Below are positions 33,685-40,924 of a DNA stretch of 40,924 nucleotides, in pieces. The DNA comes from Yinghuangia soli (GTDB lineage Bacteria; Actinomycetota; Actinomycetes; Streptomycetales; Streptomycetaceae): assembly GCF_021502675.1 (NCBI RefSeq), contig NZ_JAKFHA010000027.1:72356-113279 (forward strand), in the 5' to 3' direction. Made by a program: the position numbers and the translations under genes. The notes under the pieces were generated by a model that worked only from the letters and a program-made list of their open reading frames with translations, was not told where the DNA came from and searched no databases. Numbering within the stretch: the stretch's first letter is position 1; each line of letters begins with the position of its first letter.

Positions 33685-33735
33685 GGGGGGGGGGGGGGGG
33701 GGGGCCCCCCCCCGCCCCCCCCCCCCCCCCCCCCC
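33685..33735. repeat. 51-bp homopolymeric G/C tract
   Basis: Twenty G (33685-33704) are followed by nine C, one G and twenty-one C (to 33735). It is an almost perfect self-complementary poly-G/poly-C block, 25 bases beyond the stop of the AraC gene. Runs like this are very rare even in high-GC genomes and are typical of assembly or sequencing errors at a hairpin or contig join. A true structure cannot be excluded. Confidence 0.9.
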
Positions 33736-33759
33736 ACCACCCCGTCGGTGCAGGGCCGT

Positions 33760-34998
33760 TCAGCCGGCTGCCCGGGGGAAGGCGTACACCTCGGCGTCGC
33801 CGGACCGGGTGGTCTGGGACGGGAGGCGGCCGTACGCCGCTCGGTACAGCGAGCCGAAGCGGCCCAGGTGGCTGAAGCCCCAGCGCAGCGCGATGCCGGT
33901 GACGGTGTCGTCGCTGCGGCCTTCGGCGACCGCGAGCAGGTCGGCATGCGCGCCGGCCAGGCGTACGTGCCGCAGATGGGCGAGCGGCGTGACGCCCAGG
34001 TGGGTCCGGAACTTCTCCTGCAGCGTGCGCACGCTCATGTGCGAGGCGGCGGCGATGTCGGCGACCGATATCGGCTCCGAGGCGTGCTCTTCGCAGAAGG
34101 CCAGGGCTCGGCGCAGCGCGACCGGGGCGCCGACCGGGCCGCCGCGCAGTGTGCCGCCGCTGAGGGTGTGCGACTGGCAGGCCAGCAGCCCGTGCACCAG
34201 CATCTGCTCGAAGTGCGCGGCGGTGTCCGGGGAGCGGGTCAGCAGTCCGGAGTCGACCATCGAGCCGAAGCTGTGCGCGAGGTGGAGCCACTGCCGGACC
34301 TCGTCGTTGGCGGTGTCCAGCAGCGGTTCGAAGCGCAGCGGGGAGTCCTCGGTGGGGTCTTCGGCGTACGGCCGGATCGCCGCATCGATCACCCGCCGCG
34401 GGATGCGCACCACCAGGCCCGTGGTGTCCGGGGTCCAGCGCGCCACCACGTCCTGGCCGGGGCCGGTGACCACGGGCGACAGCGGGAGTTCGCGGCCGTC
34501 CACGGTCAGCTGTCCGCCGCCGCAGTGCGTCAGGTGCACGAGGTACACGGGCGCCTGCGGGTCGAACCGCAGCTCGGCGTGCGCGCCGTAGCCCATCTGG
34601 TACAGCGCGATCTCGCCGCGGTGCAGGACGCGCAGCTTGGCGCGGACCGCCCCGGTGCCGGGCACCCGCAGCCGGTGCGGGATCACGTGGCTGCCCACCG
34701 CGTGGTGGATCAGCCGGGCCTCGGTGCCCTGATACAGCACGCGGCCCCGCGGCGGCAGTCCCCCGCCGGCCGCCGGGGAAGTCGAGGGATTCGTGAGGGA
34801 GTTGCCTGCGGGGCTCCGCGGGGGACCCGACCGCGGGGGCGGGACCTGGCGGACCGGCAGGCCCGGCTGCGGGCGTTGCGGGCGCTGCGCGACCTGCGGA
34901 ACCGACGGGCGGGACGCGGCGTTGGGGGTGGCGCCGGCCAAGCCGGTGGTGCCGTAGGAAGTGGTGACGAGGGTACGGGGGTAGACCCTGGCGGGCAT
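33760..34998 (-). CDS. AraC-family transcriptional regulator
   Basis: The 412-residue protein has a Pro/Gln/Ser-rich N-terminus (about 1-85) and an AraC-binding-domain-like region (about 90-270, with YQMGYGAHAEL and VYLVHLTHCGGGQLTVDGREL) of the AraC_binding_2/TetR-independent type. The C-terminal helix-turn-helix pair (about 305-400) reads ISVADIAAASHMSVRTLQEKF and then ALRWGFSHLGRFGSLYRAAYG. ATG 34998 is preceded by AGGAG; longer frames upstream to 35223 lack a site. The 228 bases upstream show no gene. Targets are not evident; the PucR gene lies upstream on the same strand. Confidence 0.87.
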   Translation of the reverse strand: MPARVYPRTLVTTSYGTTGLAGATPNAASRPSVPQVAQRPQRPQPGLPVRQVPPPRSGPPRSPAGNSLTNPSTSPAAGGGLPPRGRVLYQGTEARLIHHAVGSHVIPHRLRVPGTGAVRAKLRVLHRGEIALYQMGYGAHAELRFDPQAPVYLVHLTHCGGGQLTVDGRELPLSPVVTGPGQDVVARWTPDTTGLVVRIPRRVIDAAIRPYAEDPTEDSPLRFEPLLDTANDEVRQWLHLAHSFGSMVDSGLLTRSPDTAAHFEQMLVHGLLACQSHTLSGGTLRGGPVGAPVALRRALAFCEEHASEPISVADIAAASHMSVRTLQEKFRTHLGVTPLAHLRHVRLAGAHADLLAVAEGRSDDTVTGIALRWGFSHLGRFGSLYRAAYGRLPSQTTRSGDAEVYAFPRAAG

Positions 34999-35226
34999 GC
35001 GGGACTCCTGCCTGGAGAACACTTCAGAGAGGTTCACGCGCGGGGGGCGTTGTGTGTCGCGCGTGCGGGGGTGCGTTGCCGGGGTGCCGGTGCACTTCGG
35101 GAGATCTCGCGGCAGCGGGCCGGGGAGCCCGATGCCGTTGCCCGACGCGCCGCTCGGTGCGGCGCACGGGAAGACTGTCGAGGCCCGCGCGGTGCGGCTG
35201 CCTCGGAGAGATTCCTCGGACACGGA

Positions 35227-36633
35227 CTAACCGGCTTCAGGGGTGTCGAGTACGGTGCCGCACGCCTCACGGCGTGCGCTGGGCCGGTCCGGCCGGGGCC
35301 GGTCGGCGACCCGCAGCGCGAGCCACAGATCCGCTTCCGCGGTGCGGCCGTGCAGCAGGTCGAGGCCGAGGACGCCGCCGATCCGGGCCAGGCGCTTGCG
35401 GGCGCCCGGCACGGTCAGGCACAGCGCGGCCGCGGTGCCGGACAGCCGCGCGTCGTGCGCCAGCCACACGCGCAGCGTCTGCGCGTCCGGCCCGGCGGTG
35501 CCGCCCGCCAGCGGCCGCAGTCCGGCGTACGCCCAGCCGTCGAGGGCCGGGAGGTCCCACGGGAGGTGGGCGGCCGCAGAGCCCGGTGGCCCCGCGTACG
35601 ACGGGCCCGGTGGTGCCGCTGCCCCGGCCGGGCGCGGTACGTCCGGCCCGGGCGCGGCCATGCCGGGCGCGGTGCCGGATGCTCCCGGGGCGCCGCCGCG
35701 GGTGAGAGCGGCGATCCGCAGCGCGAGGGACAGCTCCGCGCGGTCGCCCACCCGCCGCAGGTCGCGGCCGAGCAACTGCTCGATCATCCGCAGCCGGCCG
35801 CTCAGGGTGTTGCGGTGGATGCCCAGCCGGGCCCCGGCGGTGCGCCGGTCGCCGAGCCAGACGTCCAGGGTGTCGAGCAGTTCCGCGGCGTCCGGGTCGC
35901 CGCGGCGCCGGGCCCGGTGCGCGTCCAGGGCGGCGAGTTGGCCGAGTGCCCACGGTCCGGCCTGCCGGACCATCAGGAGCTCGGGATCGAGCCACGCATG
36001 GAAGCGCGCGTAACCGCCCACCGCGCCATGGGCCGCGGCGAGCGCGTGCCTGGCCTTGGCGTAGGCGGAGCCCACCCGGGCCAGCTCGACGACGGGGGAC
36101 GCGCCCACCCGGCACCGAGGGTGACGCCGGGTCAGTTCGCGGGCCAGGCGCCGGGCGGCGCCGTCGTCGTCGGCGTCCTGCTCCCGGGCCGGGAGAAGGA
36201 CCACGAGCGAGGTCTCGTCGCCGGTGCCGGGCACCACCCAGGCGCCGGGGCCGGCCGCCTGGCGGAGCAGGCCGGACACCTCGCCTGGATCGGTGCCGCC
36301 GTCGCATGCGACGGCCAGCACGCGCAGCGACGCGGGCAGTGGCGCGTCCATCGCCTCGGCCATGGCCGCCGCGGCGACGTGCTGTTCGCCGCAGAGCAGG
36401 CCCCAGACCGCGCGCCGCCTCCGCTCTTCTGCGTCGTCGATGATGCGGACCGCCTCGGCGAACCGCCGTGCGGCCCAACGGGCCAGGTCGACCGAGGAGA
36501 CTGCTCCGGGAAATCCACCCGACATCCCGTCGAGGTCCACATCGTGCCGTGTGAGCCCCAAGTCCCCTCCCGTCGCCCGATTCGAGTGCCGGACATGGTG
36601 CGTTGCCGCACCGCCGGTACCGCCGGTTACCAC
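35227..36633 (-). CDS. PucR-family regulator with two C-terminal helix-turn-helix units
   Basis: The protein of up to 468 residues has a middle domain resembling the GGDEF-like PucR sensor region (about 85-235). The PucR HTH_30 lies at about 256-308 (LDTLDVWLGDRRTAGARLGIHRNTLSGRL). After a Pro/Gly/Ala linker (313-355) there is a second, similar unit at about 388-443 (WLAHDARLSGTAAALCLTVPGARKRL...LWLALRVAD), in which the recognition helix has diverged. The start is uncertain: GTG 36633 is the earliest, ATG 36525 is plausible, and neither has a strong site. It acts as a cytosolic transcription factor. The 252-base gap to the XRE gene is a divergent promoter region. Confidence 0.78.
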   Translation of the reverse strand: MVTGGTGGAATHHVRHSNRATGGDLGLTRHDVDLDGMSGGFPGAVSSVDLARWAARRFAEAVRIIDDAEERRRRAVWGLLCGEQHVAAAAMAEAMDAPLPASLRVLAVACDGGTDPGEVSGLLRQAAGPGAWVVPGTGDETSLVVLLPAREQDADDDGAARRLARELTRRHPRCRVGASPVVELARVGSAYAKARHALAAAHGAVGGYARFHAWLDPELLMVRQAGPWALGQLAALDAHRARRRGDPDAAELLDTLDVWLGDRRTAGARLGIHRNTLSGRLRMIEQLLGRDLRRVGDRAELSLALRIAALTRGGAPGASGTAPGMAAPGPDVPRPAGAAAPPGPSYAGPPGSAAAHLPWDLPALDGWAYAGLRPLAGGTAGPDAQTLRVWLAHDARLSGTAAALCLTVPGARKRLARIGGVLGLDLLHGRTAEADLWLALRVADRPRPDRPSARREACGTVLDTPEAG

Positions 36634-36885
36634 CGTCTCTCCTTGCCTGCCTCGCGTGCCACGGGGAAGAACCGCAGATCGCGAGGGGAATCCGAGACTC
36701 CTGTGACGGAGTCGGTGAGGGTCCCCGGCCGTGTCGGGAACAGACGGGAACCTCCCTACGGTTGACGAGTATCCGAAGTGGGGGGGTCATGAAATAAGGT
36801 CGAGTCGGTTATCCGAGGCAGGTAAACTCGCCGGTAACTTCGCATTCGCCGGAATGCGGGGGACGGCGTTTGGGGGGTTTTGCGA

Positions 36886-37806
36886 ATGACGTATCCGAGT
36901 CGTGAAAGCCCCCTGCCGGACGCACTTCTGACCAGCCCGGCGATGCGCCGGGCGTGCGCCGAGCGGGACGTGGGCGCGATCTTCGCGCTGGCCCGCGATC
37001 ACGGCGGCATGAGCCTCAGCCGGCTCGGCCGGCTGTGCGAGATGACACCGAGCCGGGTCGGCGACTACATCAAGGGGCGCGCCCGAGTTCGGCAGCAGCA
37101 CGTGGTCGAGCGCATCGCGGACGGACTGCGGATACCCGGCGAACTCCTGGGTCTCGCACCGCGCCCCTGGCAGGCCGATCCGGACCCGGATCCGGCCGAC
37201 GAGGTCGCGGTCGCTCCGGGGCTGCGGGCCCGTCTCGCGGACAGCGTCGTCGAACTCGACCTGGGCATAACCCTCGAGGTCGACAAGGAAGGCTGGGCGC
37301 AGGTCACCTACCGGCACCATGTGCTGAACCTCACGGACCGCCCGCTCACCCGGTTCGCCCGCGAGTTGTGGTTCGAGCACGGCGAAGGCCCCCTGGAGAT
37401 CACGCCGGTGCCGGATGCCAAGCACAACGTCGCGGTGGAGCGCATCCACGACGCCGGAACCCTGGCCAAGTTCGCCTGCCGCGTCTCCCCGCCGGTACCG
37501 CCGATGGGCAGCGCGACCATCTCCTACCGGTGCACCGGCGGACGGTTCACCGAGGGGCACTACTGGCGCCAGGCCATCACCCGCTACACGCTCCGCCTGC
37601 ACATCGACGTCCGGCAGCAGGGTGTCGCCCGTCTTGTGGACGCGACCGCGGTCGAGGAGTATCCGGACGGCGCCACGCAACCGATCGACGCCGAAGTGCG
37701 TTGGTCTCATGAAGGCAGCGAGGCGTCGGTCCAGTTGGTGCGCGAGGATCTGCGTCCCAACCAATTTGTCACCCTGCACTGGGAGGCCGTGCGTGAAGGC
37801 ACGTGA
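36886..37806 (+). CDS. XRE-family DNA-binding protein with a C-terminal sensing-like domain
   Basis: The 306-residue protein has a helix-turn-helix at about 25-80 (MSLSRLGRLCEMTPSRVGDYIKG, then IADGLRIPGELLG). A long β-rich C-terminal domain (about 105-300) of unknown family follows, with YRHHVLNLTDRPLTRFARELWF and VRQQGVARLVDATAVEEYP. ATG 36886 has a GGGGGG run about eight bases upstream. The stop overlaps the GTG of the HExxxH protein by 14 bases, so the pair is translationally coupled. This resembles regulator/peptidase pairs such as ImmR/ImmA in logic, but the peptidase type differs. Confidence 0.82.
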   Translation: MTYPSRESPLPDALLTSPAMRRACAERDVGAIFALARDHGGMSLSRLGRLCEMTPSRVGDYIKGRARVRQQHVVERIADGLRIPGELLGLAPRPWQADPDPDPADEVAVAPGLRARLADSVVELDLGITLEVDKEGWAQVTYRHHVLNLTDRPLTRFARELWFEHGEGPLEITPVPDAKHNVAVERIHDAGTLAKFACRVSPPVPPMGSATISYRCTGGRFTEGHYWRQAITRYTLRLHIDVRQQGVARLVDATAVEEYPDGATQPIDAEVRWSHEGSEASVQLVREDLRPNQFVTLHWEAVREGT

Positions 37807-39031
37807 CGAGCTCGAATCGGTGATCCTGGCGTGGCACCGGCTCGAGGTCGAGCGCGGCGGCGCCGGGGTGGTCGAGTTCGACTGCCGTCCGCCGGACGCC
37901 AGGGCGGCTGCCGAGGTACCGCCCGCGGCCGACCGCATGGAAGTGCACGCCCGCCTCGGCGGGCTGGCCGCCGACATCGCGGCGACCGGCGAGCCGTACC
38001 TCGCCGCCCGCCTCGCCGCCGACCTCGCGTACCTCGGCGCCCGGCTCGGCGAACGGCCCGAACTGGACGCGTACGTGCGCGCCACCCAGGGCTGCGCCGC
38101 GGCCGGCTGGCCCGCCTCGTACGTCGAACAGCGCCGCGACCAGGCCCGCGAGCACCTCGACCGGCTCGGCATCGGCTGGGACGCGGGCACCGAGGACGCG
38201 CTGCGCGCCGCCGAGGAACCGCTCGACGCCCGGGACGCCCCGCACGCCATCCGGGCCGCCGCGGACGCCCTCGAACCGCGCGTCCGCAAGGCCGTCGGCT
38301 CCGACGCGCCCTATGAGCTCAGCATCGAATGCGCCGACGTCGACGCTTACTGGTCCTACTGGTTGGACGGCGCCGGCCGCCGCGTGCGGCTGCGCCTCAA
38401 CCCGCGCAACGCCCGCTTCACGCGCGCCGGGGTGCGCCAGTTCGCCCTGCACGAAGTCCTCGGCCACGGCCTGCAGTGCGCCGCACTGTCGGACCGCTGC
38501 GCGACCGGCGAAGTCCCCTGGGTGCGGCTGCTGTCCGTGCACGGGCCCACCCAGGTGCTGCTCGAAGGGCTGGCCCAGGCGCTGCCGCTGTTCGTGGTGC
38601 CCGAGGACGAGGTGCTCGTGGCGCGCGTCCGGGTCGACCACTACTTGCAGCTCGTGCGCGCGGAACTGCACCTCGCGGTCAACTCCGGAGTCCCGGTCGA
38701 GGTGTGCGCCCGGCACGCCCGCGCCCGGGTGCCGTTCTGGACCGACCGGCACATCGCCGACATGCTCGCCGACCGCGGTGTCGACCCGCGGCTGCGCTCG
38801 TACCTGTGGGCATACCCGGCCGGGTTCGACTGGTTCGCCAGGCTCGCGGAGGCGGACGCTACGGTGATCACGGAGGTGCTGCATGCCGCTTATAGGGACC
38901 CCCTCACACCCGAGGGACTCCGCCGGATCTGGCCGGCCGGACCGCCTGTCGGCGGACCCGGATCGCCTGTTCGCCTATGGGAGCCTGATGTTCCCCGAGG
39001 TCCTGGCCGCGCTGCTGGACCGGGTTCCTGA
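37793..39031 (+). CDS. HExxxH metallopeptidase-like protein (MATCAP/DUF1704-like signature)
   Basis: The 412-residue protein has His220-Glu221-x3-His225 (ALHEVLGHGLQ) and, 33 residues on, Glu258 in VLLEGLAQALPLFV. The spacing HExxxH plus EGLA matches the DUF1704/MATCAP tyrosine-peptidase signature rather than the common HExxH. The N-terminal 190 residues are helical and unlike known domains. It has no signal peptide, so it should act in the cytosol. GTG 37793 has GGGAGG six bases upstream. Its last 149 bases overlap the next gene in another frame. Whether it is a peptidase, and what it cuts (perhaps the XRE partner), is not known. Confidence 0.72.
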   Translation: MKARDELESVILAWHRLEVERGGAGVVEFDCRPPDARAAAEVPPAADRMEVHARLGGLAADIAATGEPYLAARLAADLAYLGARLGERPELDAYVRATQGCAAAGWPASYVEQRRDQAREHLDRLGIGWDAGTEDALRAAEEPLDARDAPHAIRAAADALEPRVRKAVGSDAPYELSIECADVDAYWSYWLDGAGRRVRLRLNPRNARFTRAGVRQFALHEVLGHGLQCAALSDRCATGEVPWVRLLSVHGPTQVLLEGLAQALPLFVVPEDEVLVARVRVDHYLQLVRAELHLAVNSGVPVEVCARHARARVPFWTDRHIADMLADRGVDPRLRSYLWAYPAGFDWFARLAEADATVITEVLHAAYRDPLTPEGLRRIWPAGPPVGGPGSPVRLWEPDVPRGPGRAAGPGS

Positions 39032-39386
39032 CCTCGGTCCCGAGGCGGTCGACGGTTGGCGCGCCGCCGCGCTGCCCGGCCGCCTCTACCCCGTCCTGGT
39101 GCCCGGCGCCGGACGTGTGCACGGCCGCCTGCTGACCGGGCTCGGCGCCGCCGACTGGCGCATCCTGGACGCCTACGAGGACGACCTGTACGACCTGGTC
39201 CGGCTGCCGCTGGCCGGCGGCGGGCACGCTTGGACCTACGTATCGCCCGGCGACGGCGGCGAATCCGAAGCGGACTGGTCGGCCGACGAATTCGGCACCC
39301 GGCACCTGGACGCGTACGTGCGGGCCTGCGCCGACTGGCGGACCGGATACGAGACTTCGCTCGCGGACGGGGACGGCCCCCACTAG
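38883..39386 (+). CDS. Gamma-glutamylcyclotransferase-like (AIG2-like) protein
   Basis: The 167-residue protein has the family motif RLFAYGSLMFPEVL (about 28-41), GRLYPVLVPG near 66 and LDAYEDDLYDLVRL near 95. These elements include the acidic catalytic-type Glu of the cyclotransferase fold. It could process gamma-glutamyl-amines or peptides in the cytosol. ATG 38883 has GGAGG five bases upstream, and no later start lies before the core motif. It therefore really overlaps the upstream metallopeptidase gene by 149 bases. Members of this fold often lack proven substrates. Confidence 0.82.
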   Translation: MPLIGTPSHPRDSAGSGRPDRLSADPDRLFAYGSLMFPEVLAALLDRVPDLGPEAVDGWRAAALPGRLYPVLVPGAGRVHGRLLTGLGAADWRILDAYEDDLYDLVRLPLAGGGHAWTYVSPGDGGESEADWSADEFGTRHLDAYVRACADWRTGYETSLADGDGPH

Positions 39387-39422
39387 CCTTTGCGGCTCAC
39401 CGGCCGGACCGGCCCACGCGCC

Positions 39423-40643
39423 TCAGGCGGCCGGGCCGGACGACCGCAGCGCGAGCACGCCCGGCGCCGCCGAACGCGGCAGCAGCCGGGCCCGCGCCGC
39501 CCCCGGAGCCAGGAAGTCCGCCTCGCAGTCGCCCAGCAGCCGGTACGGATCCGACCCCAGCCGGTGCCCCAGGACCGGCCGCAGCCGCGACAGTTCGGCA
39601 CGCACCGTGCCCGCCCGCCCGGCCGCGCCGTACACCTCGCGGGCCAGCTCCTCGGCACTCAGCCCGCCCGGGTGGGCGAGCAGCACTGCGACGATCTCGC
39701 CGTGCCGCACGGTCAGTTCGTGCTGCATGTTGCCGACCGTGAGGCGCGCCCGGCTGCGTCCGAGTCCGGCGAACCGCAGCACCGGCTCGGCGCCCGGCCG
39801 CCCGCCGCCCAGCACCAGGAAGAAGCGGCCTGCCTCCAGGCTTTCCACCACCGCATGCCGGCCGTCCGGCAGCACGACGGGGCCTTCCTCGACGATGCCC
39901 GGGAGCCGGGCGGGCAGCCAGCCGCTCGGTCCCTCGTAGAGCACGCTGCCGTCCGCGGCGATGATCGCGCCCTGCGTCCCGGCGCGGCGCGACAGCCGGT
40001 CCGCGTACTTCTCGCGCAGCCGCGCCTGGTGCTGCAGCCGCTCGGTCATCAGCTGCGACTCGGCCAGCCGAGCCGCGGTGGTGACCAGCGCGAGCGCCAG
40101 CGCGCGGTCCGCGTCCAAGCCGCTGGTGAGGTCGACCGAGCCGAGCAGTTCCCCGGTGACCGGGTCGTGGATGGGGGCCGCGGTGCACGCGAAGGTCCGG
40201 GCGAACGACAGGTAATGCTCGGGCCCGACGACCTGGATGGGCCGGCGCACCGCAAGTGCGGTGCTGACGCCGGTGGTGCCGACGGTGTCCTCGCTCCACA
40301 GCGCACCAGGGAGCATGTTGACGCGTTCGGCATGCCGCAGCGGTGCCCGGTCGCCGTGGCACCACAGGAGATGGCCCTCGGCATCACTGACGATCAGCAG
40401 CAGCCCGGTGTCCGCGGTGGTCCAGCGCAGCGACTGGCGCAGCACGGGCCATACTGAACCGACTGGATGTTCGCGGCGGTAGCGCTCGATCTCGTCCGCC
40501 ACGAACGGACTTGGCGGGACGGTGTTGTCCGGCCGGATCCCGGCACTGCGGGCACGCTGCCACGAGGCCTGGATGGCGGGGGTCACGCCGCGTATGCTCC
40601 CGCCCCCGAGCATTTCTTCGCGTGCGGCATCAAGGTTCGCCAC
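39423..40643 (-). CDS. GAF-domain transcriptional regulator (AcoR-like, actinobacterial type)
   Basis: This 406-residue protein starts with PAIQASWQRARSAGI, the characteristic N-terminal motif of AcoR-type activators. A GAF domain follows at about 65-215 (LLLIVSDAEGHLLWCHGD ... TTGVSTALAVRRPIQVVGPEHY). The C-terminal wing-helix region (about 315-370) reads LTVRHGEIVAVLLAHPGGLSAEELAREVYG. It has no AAA+ domain, as in many Streptomyces relatives that act with ordinary sigma factors. GTG 40643 is preceded by AGGA. It converges on the cyclotransferase gene with 36 bases between, where a short GGCCGG/CCGGCC palindrome lies. Confidence 0.85.
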   Translation of the reverse strand: MANLDAAREEMLGGGSIRGVTPAIQASWQRARSAGIRPDNTVPPSPFVADEIERYRREHPVGSVWPVLRQSLRWTTADTGLLLIVSDAEGHLLWCHGDRAPLRHAERVNMLPGALWSEDTVGTTGVSTALAVRRPIQVVGPEHYLSFARTFACTAAPIHDPVTGELLGSVDLTSGLDADRALALALVTTAARLAESQLMTERLQHQARLREKYADRLSRRAGTQGAIIAADGSVLYEGPSGWLPARLPGIVEEGPVVLPDGRHAVVESLEAGRFFLVLGGGRPGAEPVLRFAGLGRSRARLTVGNMQHELTVRHGEIVAVLLAHPGGLSAEELAREVYGAAGRAGTVRAELSRLRPVLGHRLGSDPYRLLGDCEADFLAPGAARARLLPRSAAPGVLALRSSGPAA

Positions 40644-40673
40644 GCGGTGATCCTGCCCGCCGCACCTGCGGCA

Positions 40674-40690
40674 TTGCAACTCTGATGCAA
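40674..40690. promoter_or_regulatory. Possible operator of the GAF regulator
   Basis: The inverted repeat TTGCA-N7-TGCAA lies about 31 bases upstream of the regulator's start and about 90 bases before a plus-strand ATG. This position fits control of the divergent gene, but only one copy is seen. Confidence 0.3.
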
Positions 40691-40780
40691 CCCCCCTTGC
40701 CGGGGTGTGCGGGCCGGACGACCGGATTCCACACTGCAGAGGACGTACACATCGAAGCGCCCCCCGCTTTGAGGAGTCCC

Positions 40781-40924
40781 ATGGTTCGCCAGGCAGTACC
40801 CGCAGCTGCTTCCCCGGCAGCACGACCGGCAGCACGGCCGGCCCCGCGCCGGTTCTCCGTCGTCATGGGCGGCGGCCATGTTCCCGGGCCGCCGCCGCGG
40901 CCCTCCGGCCGCCCCCCGGCCGGA
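40781..40924 (+). CDS. Start of a gene running off the right edge
   Basis: ATG 40781 has GAGGAG four bases upstream and opens a frame of 48 codons with no stop before the window ends. The N-terminus is Ala/Pro/Arg-rich and shows no known motif (MVRQAVPAAASPAARPA). It is divergent from the GAF regulator and might be its target. The call rests only on the ribosome site and open frame. Confidence 0.4.
   Translation, partial: MVRQAVPAAASPAARPAARPAPRRFSVVMGGGHVPGPPPRPSGRPPAG

Noticed and set aside
33613-36765. A very long plus-strand open frame (about 1050 codons)
   Set aside because: It lies opposite the AraC and PucR genes, runs through the homopolymer tract, and is Gly/Arg/Val-rich without motifs. 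It is a shadow caused by high GC at third positions.
37793-39031. Calling the HExxxH protein an ImmA/IrrE peptidase because of its XRE partner
   Set aside because: ImmA/IrrE uses HExxH; here the spacing is HExxxH with a distant Glu in an EGLA context, so a different family is indicated.

Overview
The window is about 41 kb of very GC-rich DNA with densely packed genes, many GTG starts, ATGA/GTGA start-stop overlaps and actinobacterial families: a SigE-family sigma factor, PucR and GAF-type regulators, an NLR-like STAND ATPase with TPRs, and a mycothiol-dependent maleylpyruvate isomerase-like protein. One rare TTA leucine codon was seen, in the STAND gene. All this points to a Streptomycetaceae-like actinomycete chromosome. 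I saw no tRNA, rRNA, CRISPR array, transposase or phage gene.

Layout. (1) 0-5 kb, minus strand: a quinone-oxidoreductase-like enzyme, a small lipoprotein, a SigE-family sigma factor with a membrane-anchored partner, and a DUF1772/NmrA-type reductase pair. Several units end in clear hairpin terminators. (2) 5-23.8 kb: a large catabolic island for hydroxyproline and proline peptides. On the minus strand lie a five-gene oligopeptide ABC transporter and an aminopeptidase P. Divergent on the plus strand lie a three-subunit FAD/2Fe-2S amino acid dehydrogenase, a DHDPS-family deaminase, a 4-hydroxyproline-epimerase-like enzyme, an aldehyde dehydrogenase, a second proline-racemase-family enzyme, an ornithine-cyclodeaminase-family reductase, a GntR/FCD regulator and an LLM flavoprotein. 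(3) 23.9-31.2 kb: TPR proteins, a small unknown protein, an AraC regulator, a DinB/MDMPI-fold protein, a tiny secreted peptide, and a two-gene module of a small membrane protein plus a STAND/TPR NTPase. (4) 31.3-41 kb: a DUF2269-like membrane protein, a secreted M1 metallopeptidase, AraC and PucR regulators, an XRE regulator with an HExxxH metallopeptidase-like protein and a gamma-glutamylcyclotransferase-like protein, and a GAF regulator at the right edge.

How region 2 should work. Peptides enter through the ABC transporter and X-Pro/X-Hyp peptides are cut by aminopeptidase P. trans-4-Hydroxy-L-proline is epimerised to cis-4-hydroxy-D-proline, oxidised to pyrroline-4-hydroxy-2-carboxylate, deaminated to 2-oxoglutarate semialdehyde and oxidised to 2-oxoglutarate. 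A side branch (trans-3-hydroxy-L-proline dehydratase-like enzyme plus pyrroline-2-carboxylate reductase-like enzyme) would return 3-hydroxyproline to proline. A 14-bp motif (consensus RTGTGACATKGTAC) lies before the dehydrogenase operon, before the deaminase operon and before the GntR gene. Related sites lie in front of the transporter and possibly the LLM gene, so the GntR protein probably controls the whole island.

The most unusual parts are the membrane-protein/STAND pair at 28.7-31.1 kb, which share Gln/Gly/Asn-rich amyloid-like motifs and carry the TTA codon, and the XRE/HExxxH metallopeptidase pair at 36.9-39 kb. A 51-bp homopolymeric G/C tract at 33.7 kb may be an assembly flaw.
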